DNA of 64,000 nucleotides from Aeromonas veronii (GTDB lineage Bacteria; Pseudomonadota; Gammaproteobacteria; Enterobacterales; Aeromonadaceae): positions 2,382,501-2,446,500 of the forward strand of contig CP101033.1 in the NCBI GenBank assembly GCA_041319085.1, given 5' to 3'. Positions 54,108 through 63,491 of this stretch are shown one piece after another. A program made the translations under genes and the position numbers. The notes under the pieces were generated by a model. It was not told where the DNA came from and did not search any database. It saw nothing but the letters and a program-made list of their open reading frames with translations. Within the stretch, counting starts at the first letter, position 1; the number at the start of each line of letters is the position of its first letter.

Positions 54108-54223
54108 AGTATGTATCTCTTTTGGATGGATTTATGGCGCTAACTGCGACCGGTCAGCACCTCGCAAAACGAGCGCGAATACTACCACGGGCCAAATTTG
54201 CATACAAGGTAACGACGCTGCAT

Positions 54224-55098
54224 TTAGCGCCCCTGCTCCAACCGGGCAAATTGCTGCTGGCGCTGGGCTGGGCTCAAGGCATCAAACTGCGCCAGGGTCT
54301 CGGCGCGCGGGCAGTAAAGACCATCCCCCGTTCTGACCCGAATGCTCTTGCCAAGCCGCTGCTGATTCTCCGCCACCAGCGCCAGCAAATAGCTGTAGGT
54401 ATCGACCCCCTGGGCACTGGATAGCTGATTGGCAATGCGCCACAGCGTCTCCCCTGCGGCGACCTGATGACACACCGTTTGTGAGCCGCCGGCCGCCGGA
54501 TCCGAAAGGGTGAGCATGGCGTCACTGCCTGTGGATAAGCTAGCCGTGCGGCTGGCGAGAGCCATTCCGCCTCCAATCAACGCATCTGCGCCAGCCATCC
54601 CCGCAGTGCGATACGTCACCCCAAGCTGAGCCAGCAGAGGTTCACTCTCGTCGGTGTAAGTGAGACTATCAACACCACCAAGCGCGTCTTGGGGCGCGCG
54701 GAACTCGGCGATAAAGGGTGCGATGGGTTGCGCGTGATAACCAGAGGAACCACTCCCCTGCTGAACGATTGCACCAGCCGCAACAGACTGCCCGGGGACA
54801 ACCCCGTAAGCCATCTCGTCGATGCGCCGCAGCCTTGCCAGATAGGTTTTGGAGCTGCGCCTCCCCTCGAACAGATCGAAGGGGGCACCAGCCGGGCTGG
54901 AAAGAGGATCTGCCAGCGACCATGCTTCTGCTGCTGGGCCAGCGGCGGAAACTGATTGCCACGCCAGGCCACAAACATCGCAGGCGGCGTGCGCGCCAGC
55001 GGGTAATATTCCGGGTTCAACTGCACCCAGGTTTGTTCCGCGATGGGTTGATAACCGCTGATCATCACCTGCGCCACACTCAACCAGATCCCCAGCAT
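54224..55098 (-). pseudogene. LysM-domain protein with a one-base frameshift
   Basis: The true start is MLGIWLSVAQVMISGYQPIA (55098, after GGAGG), but this frame becomes meaningless after RWQILFPARLVPP. From there the next frame continues FDLFEGRRSSKTYLARLRRI and runs to a C-terminal LysM domain, HQVAAGETLWRIANQL (near residue 210). Adding one C to the C5 run (plus-strand G5 at 54881-54885) joins them into 291 residues: a short membrane or signal segment, a middle part of unknown fold, and the LysM domain that would bind peptidoglycan. Either a real mutation or a homopolymer error. Function unknown. Confidence 0.7.
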
Positions 55099-55194
55099 CA
55101 TTACCTCCCTGACTTGCGGTTTGAAGGGGGCCAGCTGACTGGCAGCCCCCGCTCATCACGCGCTATCACGCTGTTAAAACAGACAGATAGCAGC

Positions 55195-58100
55195 TTAGCA
55201 CTGAGCGATGGCGTTCAGCACCCGTTTATCGGAGACCGGATACGGCGTCCCCAGATTCTGGGCAAAGAACGATACCCGCAGCTCCTCAATCATCCAGCGA
55301 ATATTGGCCACCTCGGCCGGGATCAGCTGGGATTTGGGGATCTTGGCGAGCAGTGCCTTGTACTCCGACTCCACGCTCTGCACCTTGAGCATGTAGACCC
55401 GATCCCGGTTGGGATCGATAGCCAGCTTCTCCAGACGTCGTTCAATGGCGCGCAGATAGCGCAGCAAGTCAGGCAGCCGCTGCCAGCCGGTCTCGGTGAC
55501 GAAGCCCTTGTGGATCAAATTGCCGAGCTGTAACTGGATATCCGACATGGCAAAGGCGGTATCGAGCTGCATCTTGCCCTTGAGCCGCTTCTTGATCTCA
55601 TGGGAGAGGGTCAACACGGCTTCCACCTGCTTGGCCACTTCTACCACCGCATCGTTGAGCTCGGCACGGACAAACTCCTTGAGCGCCTCGAAACCGACCT
55701 CGTCCCAAGCCATGCCGCCGTGCTGCTCAATGAGCTTGTCGCAGCCGCAGGCGATGCAGTCATCGATAAGCTCGGCCACCTTGCCAAACGGGTTGAAATA
55801 GAGCCCCAGCTTGGCCTTGTTGGGCAACTTCTCCTGCAGGTATTTGATGGGGGACGGCACGTTGAGCAGTACCAGCCGGCGCTGACCGGCCCACATCAGC
55901 TGCTGCTGTACCACCGGGCTCTCCACCAGCTGGATGGCGACCGAATCCTTCTGATCCACCAACGCCGGATAGGCTTTCACCTCGAAGCCGCCGCGCTTCT
56001 GGCTGTACTCCTGCGGTAACTCGCCAAAGCTCCACAGGGTGAGACCGGACTGCTCGATGTCATCGTCTGCCACTTGCGACAGGGTCTCCTGTACCTTGCC
56101 ACGCAGCGACTCTTTCAATGCCTCCAGATCTTTGCCTTCCGCTACCTTCTTGTGCTTGTCATCGACCACCCGGAAAGTGAGTTTCAGGTGATCGGGTACC
56201 GCAGCCCAGTCCCAGGATTCGCGGGGCACGGTGACACCGGTCATACGGCGCAGCTGACGCTCCATCTCGTCCAGCAGCGGCCCCTGCTCGGGGTTGAGGG
56301 TGGCGAGCAGCGCATCGGCGTAGTTCGGCGCCGGCACGAAGTTCTTGCGCATCGGCTTGGGCATCGACTTGATGAGGGCCACCAACAGTTCATGACGCAG
56401 CCCGGGGATCAGCCACTCGAACCCCTTCACCTCCACCTGATTCAGGAGCGGCAGCGGAATATGCAAGGTCACGCCGTCCGCCGCCTCTCCCGGCTCGAAC
56501 TGATAGGTCAACTTGAGCTTGAGGCGTCCCTGCTGCCAGAAGTTGGGGTAGTCGAGATCGCTGATGTGGGCCGCATCCCCCTTCATCAGCATCTCTTTCT
56601 CGAAGTTGAGCAGCTCGGGATCCCGCTTTTGCGCCTCTTTCCACCACTTGTCGAAGTGACGGGCGGAGATCACCTCCTCCGGCAAACGGGCATCATAGAA
56701 GCGGAACAGATCCTCGTCATCCACCAGAATGTCGCGACGACGGGATTTGTGTTCCAGCGCCTCCACCTCGGCCAAGAGCTTGCGATTGTCGCTGAAGAAG
56801 CGGTGACGGGTCTCGAAATCCCCCTCCACCAACGCGCGGCGTATAAACAGCTCGCGGCACAGCGCCGGATCGATACGGCTGAAGTTGATGGTGCGCTCAT
56901 TGACCAGCGTCAGGCCATAAAGCGTTACCTTCTCCTTGGCCATCACGGCGCCATTTTTCTTCGACCAGTGGGGGTCGCTGTGGTGCAGCTTGATGAGGTG
57001 GCCCGCCAGCGGCTCCACCCACTCGGGCTCAATCTTGGCGTTGATGCGAGCGTAGAGGCGCGAGGTCTCTACCAATTCTGCGGCCATCACCCACTTGGGC
57101 GGCTTCTTGAACAGACCCGATGCCGGGAACAGGTGGAAGCGGCCGTTGCGGGCGCCAAGGAACTCGGGCTTTTCCAGATCCTTGTTGCCGATGTGGCTCA
57201 AAAGACCGGTCAGCAACGCGCAGTGCACCGTCTTGAAATCCGCCGGTTCATGGTTGGCTTTAAAACCCAGTTCTTTGACCGTCTGGCGCAGCTGGAAATG
57301 GATGTCCTGCCACTCGCGCACCCGCAGGTAGGAGAGAAACTCCTTCTGACACATGCGGCGGAACGGGTTGCTGCCAAGGAGATCCTGCTGATCTTTCAGG
57401 TAGTTCCAGAGATTAACGAAGGCGAGGAAATCGGAATCCTTGTCCTCAAAGCGTCGGTGCTGCTCGTCGGCAGCCTGCTTCTTCTCCATGGGCCGCTCGC
57501 GGGGATCCTGAATACTGAGGGCCGCGGTGATCACCATCACCTCGTTCAGGCAGCCAGTTTGCGCTGCGCTGATCACCATCTTGGCAAGCCGTGGATCAAG
57601 AGGAATGCGCGAGAGCTGGCGACCGGTTTCGGTCAACTGCAGTTTGGGCTCTTGATCCCGGGTGCCGGGCAGCTCTTTGACCGCTTCCAATTCTTTGAGC
57701 AAGGTCAGGCCATCCTTGATATGGCGTGACTCCGGCGGCTCGACGAAGGGGAAGGCCTCCATATTGCCAAGGCCGAGCGCCAGCATCTGCAAGATGACCG
57801 AGGCCAGGTTGGTGCGCAGGATCTCGGGGTCGGTGAAGGCAGGACGGCCGTTGAAATCCTCCTCGGAGTAGAGACGGATACAGATGCCATCTGCCACCCG
57901 GCCGCAGCGCCCTTTACGCTGGTTGGCGCTGGCCTGGGAGACAGGCTCGATAGGCAGGCGCTGCACCTTGGTGCGCCAGGAGTAGCGGCTGATGCGGGCC
58001 GTACCCGGATCGATCACGTAACGGATGCCCGGCACCGTCAGCGAGGTCTCCGCCACGTTGGTGGCCAGCACGATGCGCCGTCCGGCGTGTTGCTGGAACA

Positions 58101-59094
58101 CCTTGTTCTGCTCGGCGTTGGAGAGGCGGGCATAGAGCGGCAACACCTCGGTATCGCGCAGGTTGAGTTTGCGCAGGGCGTCGGCGGTATCGCGGATCTC
58201 CCGCTCGCCGTTCATGAAGATGAGGATATCCCCCAGCCCTTCGCGAGCCAGCTCCTCCACCGCATCGAAGATCCCCTGCAGTTCGTCGCGCTCTTCAAGA
58301 CCTTCGCTCTTGTCACTGGTGAGTGGACGGTAGCGCACCTCCACCGGATAAGTGCGGCCGGAGACCTCGATCACCGGCGCCTTGTTGAAATGGCGGGAGA
58401 AACGCTGCGGGTCGATAGTGGCCGAGGTGATGATCACCTTGAGATCGGGGCGCTTGGGCAGCAGTTGCTTGAGATAGCCCAGAATGAAGTCGATGTTGAG
58501 GCTGCGCTCGTGGGCCTCATCGATGATGATGGTGTCGTACTGGGTGAGCATCCGGTCGTTCTGGATCTCGGCCAGCAGGATACCGTCGGTCATCAGCTTG
58601 ATGTGGGTCTGCTCGCTCACCTGATCGGTAAAGCGCACCTTATAACCCACGTAGTGGCCAAGCTCGGACTCCATCTCTTCGGCAATACGAGCCGCGACGG
58701 TACGAGCCGCCAGACGGCGCGGCTGGGTGTGGCCGATAAAGCCCTTCACCCCGCGCCCCAGCGCCAGACAGATCTTGGGGATCTGGGTGGTTTTGCCCGA
58801 ACCGGTTTCACCGGCGATGATCACCACCTGATGCTCACTGATCGCCTTGGCGATCTCCGCCTGCTTCTGACTGACTGGCAGGTTGTCCGGATAGGTAACC
58901 TTGGGCACACCGGCCAGACGGGACTGGTAACGCGCTTGCGCGGCATCCAGATCGGCGGAAATGGTCTCAAGCACGGCGGCCTGTTTGCCTTCAGGCAGTT
59001 TCTTGACCCCGTGCAGACGGCTGGAAAGGCGGCGGGCGTCGAGATTCATGCAGGCAGAGAGACGGCGGCGCAGCGCCTCGATAGAGAGAGACAA
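55195..59094 (-). CDS. hrpA: ATP-dependent RNA helicase HrpA
   Basis: DEAH-box helicase of 1299 residues, the usual size, that resolves stalled or collided ribosomes. Walker A is AGETGSGKTTQIPK (near residue 95), the DEAH motif DEAHERSLN (near 193), motif VI QRKGRCGRV (near 395), then helicase-associated and OB-fold domains and the long DUF3418 C-terminal region. The start is a TTG at 59094 with AAGGA upstream; MSLSIEALRRRLSACM aligns in position with the E. coli start, and the first ATG would remove about 15 residues. Confidence 0.96.
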   Translation of the reverse strand: MSLSIEALRRRLSACMNLDARRLSSRLHGVKKLPEGKQAAVLETISADLDAAQARYQSRLAGVPKVTYPDNLPVSQKQAEIAKAISEHQVVIIAGETGSGKTTQIPKICLALGRGVKGFIGHTQPRRLAARTVAARIAEEMESELGHYVGYKVRFTDQVSEQTHIKLMTDGILLAEIQNDRMLTQYDTIIIDEAHERSLNIDFILGYLKQLLPKRPDLKVIITSATIDPQRFSRHFNKAPVIEVSGRTYPVEVRYRPLTSDKSEGLEERDELQGIFDAVEELAREGLGDILIFMNGEREIRDTADALRKLNLRDTEVLPLYARLSNAEQNKVFQQHAGRRIVLATNVAETSLTVPGIRYVIDPGTARISRYSWRTKVQRLPIEPVSQASANQRKGRCGRVADGICIRLYSEEDFNGRPAFTDPEILRTNLASVILQMLALGLGNMEAFPFVEPPESRHIKDGLTLLKELEAVKELPGTRDQEPKLQLTETGRQLSRIPLDPRLAKMVISAAQTGCLNEVMVITAALSIQDPRERPMEKKQAADEQHRRFEDKDSDFLAFVNLWNYLKDQQDLLGSNPFRRMCQKEFLSYLRVREWQDIHFQLRQTVKELGFKANHEPADFKTVHCALLTGLLSHIGNKDLEKPEFLGARNGRFHLFPASGLFKKPPKWVMAAELVETSRLYARINAKIEPEWVEPLAGHLIKLHHSDPHWSKKNGAVMAKEKVTLYGLTLVNERTINFSRIDPALCRELFIRRALVEGDFETRHRFFSDNRKLLAEVEALEHKSRRRDILVDDEDLFRFYDARLPEEVISARHFDKWWKEAQKRDPELLNFEKEMLMKGDAAHISDLDYPNFWQQGRLKLKLTYQFEPGEAADGVTLHIPLPLLNQVEVKGFEWLIPGLRHELLVALIKSMPKPMRKNFVPAPNYADALLATLNPEQGPLLDEMERQLRRMTGVTVPRESWDWAAVPDHLKLTFRVVDDKHKKVAEGKDLEALKESLRGKVQETLSQVADDDIEQSGLTLWSFGELPQEYSQKRGGFEVKAYPALVDQKDSVAIQLVESPVVQQQLMWAGQRRLVLLNVPSPIKYLQEKLPNKAKLGLYFNPFGKVAELIDDCIACGCDKLIEQHGGMAWDEVGFEALKEFVRAELNDAVVEVAKQVEAVLTLSHEIKKRLKGKMQLDTAFAMSDIQLQLGNLIHKGFVTETGWQRLPDLLRYLRAIERRLEKLAIDPNRDRVYMLKVQSVESEYKALLAKIPKSQLIPAEVANIRWMIEELRVSFFAQNLGTPYPVSDKRVLNAIAQC

Positions 59095-59295
59095 GGTACG
59101 AATTCCTTAATAGAGAGCCCGGCATGGGGCCATATCGATTAGCTGCGAGCGATCCTAAAGAGCGAGCGGGGACGGTGCAAGCCTTAACGTCGAGCAATAG
59201 ATAGGAAGGCGGTGAGATGGGCCGATCCTCATACCTGGAAAACCGTTCTTAGTAAGATGGCATAACATGAAAAGTGGGCAGCGCCAGAAATGGCC

Positions 59296-59317
59296 AAGGC
59301 AAGCCGCAGCTTGCCTT
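59296..59317 (-). terminator. Terminator hairpin after the CBS gene
   Basis: AAGGCAAGC, loop CGCA, GCTTGCCTT. It follows the CBS-protein stop on the minus strand; the T tract is poor. Confidence 0.6.
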
Positions 59318-59337
59318 GTGAGAGAGGAAAAACAGGG

Positions 59338-59760
59338 TTAACCGTGGCTGTGATGGACAAAACAGGTGGTGAGCTGGGCGTGAATGGCCTGCATGACATT
59401 GTGGCGATTGATGACACCGAGCAGGCGTCCCTCCTCCACTACCGGATAAATCTTCGGCTTTTGCCCCATCATCATCTCGGCCAGGCTCAAAATGCTGGTA
59501 TCAGGCCCCACCGACAGCACCTCCTTGCGCATCACATCCTTGACCTGCGCCACCTGCTCGCAGTGATAGGCCTCCTTGAGCAGCACGGCAATGCAATCCT
59601 GCTCGGAGATCCAGCCGATCAGATGGCCCTTCTCATCCACCACCGGGCCCCCCAGCTGATGGCTGTTCAGAAATTTCTCGACCGCAGATTGCACCATCAT
59701 GTCGGCTGTGAAGGTGATGGGTCTGCTCTGCATATAATCCTTGGCTTTTAGCGATTCCAT
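59338..59760 (-). CDS. Two-CBS-domain protein
   Basis: 140 residues made of two CBS domains (about 8-65 and 75-130: ITFTADMMVQSAVEKFLN and LSVGPDTSILSLAEMMMG), which bind adenosine nucleotides as energy sensors. Nothing else is attached. The ATG at 59760 has GGGGAGC before it; the frame is open 25 codons more. Partner unknown; it stands alone between hrpA and the low-GC pair. Confidence 0.85.
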   Translation of the reverse strand: MESLKAKDYMQSRPITFTADMMVQSAVEKFLNSHQLGGPVVDEKGHLIGWISEQDCIAVLLKEAYHCEQVAQVKDVMRKEVLSVGPDTSILSLAEMMMGQKPKIYPVVEEGRLLGVINRHNVMQAIHAQLTTCFVHHSHG

Positions 59761-60134
59761 ATCTGCTCCCCTACGGTAGTTCATCAAACTGGCGTCTTGC
59801 GCGCCGGTACCGGCACCATGCACGGCTTGTTCCAAGCATAGCTGGCTCGCGGCAGTATGAGTCAGCGGCCAGCCACGCTCTCAACTGATCGCAGGCTAAC
59901 GACATGGTGATGGGGATCAAGCCGGGGAGTGGCCCGCTCTGCCATGGATTGGCAAACGACCTTTGTTCGGTCTCGTTGCCCCTGTCTGTCAAGGCTGAAG
60001 GAGCACGTCAGCTCTGACATGTTTCATTTGGATGCTTCACCAAACAATATTTATTTAGCATCACTTTAAATCAAAGTAAGAGGGGCCAAGCAGGCGGCCC
60101 CTCATTTGGTTTGGCTATACAGAGCTGATCGATA
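59761..60134. other. 374-base region before the CBS gene
   Basis: No gene supported. GC falls towards the right end, marking the border of the low-GC pair; the hairpin at 60080-60103 terminates the reductase gene. Confidence 0.4.
60080..60103 (-). terminator. Terminator after the NAD(P)-binding reductase gene
   Basis: GAGGGGCC (60080-60087) pairs with GGCCCCTC (60096-60103). Confidence 0.7.
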
Positions 60135-60770
60135 TCAGCGTTTTAGTGCAGCCCAGACCATGTTTGGTGAAGCACCATTCACTCGAACCATACGAACCCA
60201 AAGCAAAGTCATGTGTTCAAGATGTAGGGCTTGAGGTAATCCACCAACATCCAGAGGTTCCCATTCCAATTGACTGATTAAGCTAGATACTTTTTGTTTG
60301 GATGGGGCATCATCACCACAGAACATCATGACTGGTTTAACATTGTAGGTGGGGTAAGAATTATTTTGAAAATTCTCGTAACCATAAATAGTGAAAGCTT
60401 TAACAACAAATGAATATGGTGCTAGGCTCTGTACTTCTTCAGCACCAGAGCGAACATTATTTAAACCATGGCTTAAATTTGGCCCAACTGGGTTGGTACA
60501 ATCTACAATAACTTTTCCCTTAATCTCCTCCGCAACAACGTCTAAAGCAGCTGCATTAGCTTCATAAGGAGTTGCTAGGAAAACTATATCTGCAGTATTC
60601 ACGGCATTCTTGGGTTCCATCACTTTGAATGCTGCATTTAAAGCCAATGCTTTTTTAACACTCTCTGAGCTAGGATTGTTGGTAGCCAAAAGTACTTCAT
60701 GCCCAACACGTTGTAAATGGTCTGCCAAAGGTGCACCTACATTTCCAAAACCAATAAATGCTATTTTCAT
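60135..60770 (-). CDS. NADP-dependent reductase, F420-dinucleotide-reductase-like
   Basis: 211 residues with an N-terminal Rossmann fold: MKIAFIGFGNVGAPLADHLQ (GxGxxG) followed by LATNNPSSE and DIVFLATPYEAN; VIVDCTNPVGPNLSHGLN is typical of the NpdG-like group, which uses NADPH on unknown acceptors in organisms without F420. Its GC is clearly below that of hrpA and most of the window, indicating transfer. Divergent from a LysR regulator that likely controls it. Confidence 0.85.
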   Translation of the reverse strand: MKIAFIGFGNVGAPLADHLQRVGHEVLLATNNPSSESVKKALALNAAFKVMEPKNAVNTADIVFLATPYEANAAALDVVAEEIKGKVIVDCTNPVGPNLSHGLNNVRSGAEEVQSLAPYSFVVKAFTIYGYENFQNNSYPTYNVKPVMMFCGDDAPSKQKVSSLISQLEWEPLDVGGLPQALHLEHMTLLWVRMVRVNGASPNMVWAALKR

Positions 60771-60924
60771 ATAGTCTCCTGTAGCTGGACTGTACTAAAA
60801 AATTCGTCTGGGTGAACTTACCATAAAGAAGATAGCATTCATGATAAATAGTGAAAAGTAAGATTGACTGTTGTAGAATTGCACAACAGTGTTCATTGGT
60901 AGATGTTACTGAGCAGGTATATAA

Positions 60925-61806
60925 ATGGAGCTTAGAGAACTGAAAGCATTGGTTTCCGTGGTTCAAACTGGTAGTTTTACCTTGGCTGCGCAACGTTTGA
61001 ACACTGATAAAGCCTATGTCAGTCGGCTTATCTCTAGCCTTGAGAGGAAACTAGGTATTCAGCTCTTGCAACGTAATACTCGCACTCTATCAGTCACTGA
61101 GATCGGGACTGCTGTATATGAGCGTGCAGTAAATATATTGCAGATGGCAGAAGATACTGAACAACTTACTCAGAGTTTTTCTAGTGAACCTAGTGGTCTT
61201 TTGCGTTTAACTGCTAGTCCCAGTTTTGGCCGCCTATATGTCAATAATTGGATAAATCAGTATCTCGCTAAATATCATAAAGTAAGTATCGAAGCTGATT
61301 ATACAGGGCGTAATGTTGATCTTGTACATGAGGGTTTTGATCTTGCTATTCGCATCGGTAATTTACAAGACTCTAACCTTGTTGCTAGGTCACTTGGCGA
61401 GATTAAATATGGTCTCTTTGCGAGTCCTGCTTACTTAGAGCGTTATGGTTTTCCTCAAACACCCGATGTGCTTTCTCAACATTCGCGTTTGCACATGAGC
61501 GGCAGCACCGTTGGGGATGATTGGCTACTTTATAATGAGGATAATGAATTTCGAGTTAAAGGGGCAAGTCGCCTTAAACTCAATGACTCGTATGGTTTAT
61601 GCGATGCTGCAATAAATGGCCTTGGTATTGCTAGGTTACCTTTATTATTTGCGGAAACTATAGTGGCGAAGGGGAAATTAATATCGGTTTTACCACAATG
61701 GACACATATTAGCGCCCCGATCCATGCAATCTTTCCAAAAAGTCGTTACGCATCCCCAAAGGTCCGTAGTTTTGTTGATTTTATATTGGAGCAGCGTGAG
61801 TTATAG
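60925..61806 (+). CDS. LysR-family transcriptional regulator
   Basis: 293 residues: helix-turn-helix at the start (MELRELKALVSVVQTGSFTL, AAQRLNTDKAYVSRLISSLE) and a substrate-binding domain (VSIEADYTGRNVDLVHEGFD). Usual LysR size. The 154-base gap to the divergent reductase would hold the operator. Low GC like its neighbour. The inducer is unknown. Confidence 0.9.
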   Translation: MELRELKALVSVVQTGSFTLAAQRLNTDKAYVSRLISSLERKLGIQLLQRNTRTLSVTEIGTAVYERAVNILQMAEDTEQLTQSFSSEPSGLLRLTASPSFGRLYVNNWINQYLAKYHKVSIEADYTGRNVDLVHEGFDLAIRIGNLQDSNLVARSLGEIKYGLFASPAYLERYGFPQTPDVLSQHSRLHMSGSTVGDDWLLYNEDNEFRVKGASRLKLNDSYGLCDAAINGLGIARLPLLFAETIVAKGKLISVLPQWTHISAPIHAIFPKSRYASPKVRSFVDFILEQREL

Positions 61807-62151
61807 AAACCTGCATGCTCTATATAAAAGTCATATCAAGACGGTTTCAATATAAAATATTTACGTTTTAACGTATTAACAACCGGACCTTCCGTCTCTG
61901 CTGCCGGATAAAAGAGAGCAATCAAATGCGGCAGCGGCAGAGGGGCCCGAAGGCCCCCATTCGTCACACAGTGTAGTTTTCTCCTGGCTTCGGCTGATCC
62001 AGCTTCACCACTTTGCGAACGGTCGGGGTGACTGACCGTTTGCCCAGCAGAAGTAAACCACGCATCTGGTATTACCGGAAAGCCACCACCCCCCCCTGTG
62101 GTCGCCGTAAGAGATCAAAAAATCCCTGCATACCCGAGACAAGCCTTAGCC
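61807..62151. other. 345-base region before the IS element, with a possible gene relic
   Basis: No complete gene. On the minus strand, MRGLLLLGKRSVTPTVRKVV then KLDQPKPGENYTV ends at a stop (61974-61976) followed by a GGGGGCCTTCGGGCCCC hairpin (61953-61970), which looks like the tail of a gene cut off upstream. A C9 run lies at about 62088-62096. Confidence 0.35.
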
Positions 62152-63398
62152 ATCCCCTCATATGAGCGAGGCGTGACGCGGCTTTCGGGGTATGATCGCC
62201 GGTATTGACCGACAAATACCGAGCGACAGCCCGCCATGTTCAATCACGAGATGATCCTTAACCACATCGATGACATATTCGGCCACGACATGCATGCCAA
62301 GCGTGCCTTGTCGCTCGCCAATGCCACTCTTGGCGTTATCGAGTCAGGAGCATTAGCCATTCATGCCATCGGCAATGGCCTCTCGCTGGCCAACGGGCTG
62401 GAGCGAAAGCATGCCGTCAAACAGGTCGACCGCCTGCTCACCAACACCAAGCTCAATGTCTGGAACCTGTTTGATGACTGGGTGCCCTATGTGGTGGCCG
62501 AGCGCACCGAAATCGTCGTTTCAATGGACTGGACCGAATTTGATGCGGATGACCACAGTACCCTGGTTATCAGCCTGCAAACCAGCCATGGCCGCAACAC
62601 GCCGCTCTTGTGGAAGACCCACCAGAAATCCCTGCTCAAAGGCCAGCGCAATGCCCATGAGAAAGCGCTGCTGACCAAGCTCAAACAGACCTTGCCGGAA
62701 GGGGTATTTGTCACCGTGGTCGCCGACCGGGGCTTTGGCTATAGGGAGCTGTTTGAATGCCTTGAGCAAGAGCTGGACTTTGCGTATGTCATTCGTTTTA
62801 AAGGAAATATTCTGGTTGGCTATCCCGATATGGAACAGGTGCCAGCCAGTGACTGGCTGACGCCAACCGGACGGACTCGCACACTCAAAGAGGTGGAGCT
62901 CACCGGCCAGCGGCAACGGGTCGAGCGGGTCTATTGCTGTCACAAGAGCGGCATGAAAGAGCCCTGGTTTCTAGCCAGCAATCGGGTCGATTTGAGCGCC
63001 GCCAAGGCATTGCAACTCTACGGCCAACGCTGGGGTATCGAGACCAGTTTTCGTGACATCAAGGACTACAAATTCGGCATGGGGATGGGAGAGGTACACA
63101 TCAAAAATCCGGCCCGCCGCGACCGGCTGTTTCTGTTCAGTGCGCTGGCGATAGTGCTGTTAACCCTGCTGGGCAAGGCGGGTGACAGTGCAGGTCTGGA
63201 GCGGACCATCAAGGTCAATACGAGCAAAACGCGGACCTACTCGTTCTTCCGGCAGGGGGTCATTTATTACCAATTACTGCCCAAGATGAAAGAGGACTAT
63301 GCTCGCTTACTGATGGAAAAGTTCACCTATTACCTGAAGCAGCACCGGTTATATACCCGCACATTTGGAATTATTTGAGTCTTAAAAAATGAGGGGAT
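62152..63398 (+). mobile_element. IS4-family insertion sequence (intact)
   Basis: About 1247 bases bounded by the inverted repeats ATCCCCTCAT (62152-62161) and ATGAGGGGAT (63389-63398), containing one full transposase gene. The flanking bases (AGCCTTAGCC left, CAGTAAGGAG right) do not form a target duplication. Confidence 0.82.
62236..63378 (+). CDS. IS4-family DDE transposase
   Basis: 380 residues. The first catalytic aspartate lies in VSMDWTEFD (near residue 98), the second in VADRGFGYRE (near 163), and the IS4 signature Y-(2)-R-(3)-E-(6)-K is exact in YGQRWGIETSFRDIKD (near 258-273). The gene fills its IS and shows no stop, so it should be active. Confidence 0.93.
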   Translation: MFNHEMILNHIDDIFGHDMHAKRALSLANATLGVIESGALAIHAIGNGLSLANGLERKHAVKQVDRLLTNTKLNVWNLFDDWVPYVVAERTEIVVSMDWTEFDADDHSTLVISLQTSHGRNTPLLWKTHQKSLLKGQRNAHEKALLTKLKQTLPEGVFVTVVADRGFGYRELFECLEQELDFAYVIRFKGNILVGYPDMEQVPASDWLTPTGRTRTLKEVELTGQRQRVERVYCCHKSGMKEPWFLASNRVDLSAAKALQLYGQRWGIETSFRDIKDYKFGMGMGEVHIKNPARRDRLFLFSALAIVLLTLLGKAGDSAGLERTIKVNTSKTRTYSFFRQGVIYYQLLPKMKEDYARLLMEKFTYYLKQHRLYTRTFGII

Positions 63399-63491
63399 CA
63401 GTAAGGAGACAAGCGGATGGCTCGTGCAGCGGTTGTCAAAACCGTTTGCTCCGCTCCTGTCGGTCTTGAATAACCGCTCCGCTGGAAAATG

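Noticed and set aside
56074-57729. A 551-codon open frame opposite hrpA (and another at 58087-59142)
   Set aside because: Lies inside a firmly identified gene; composition is typical of antisense frames in GC-rich DNA, with no recognisable domain.
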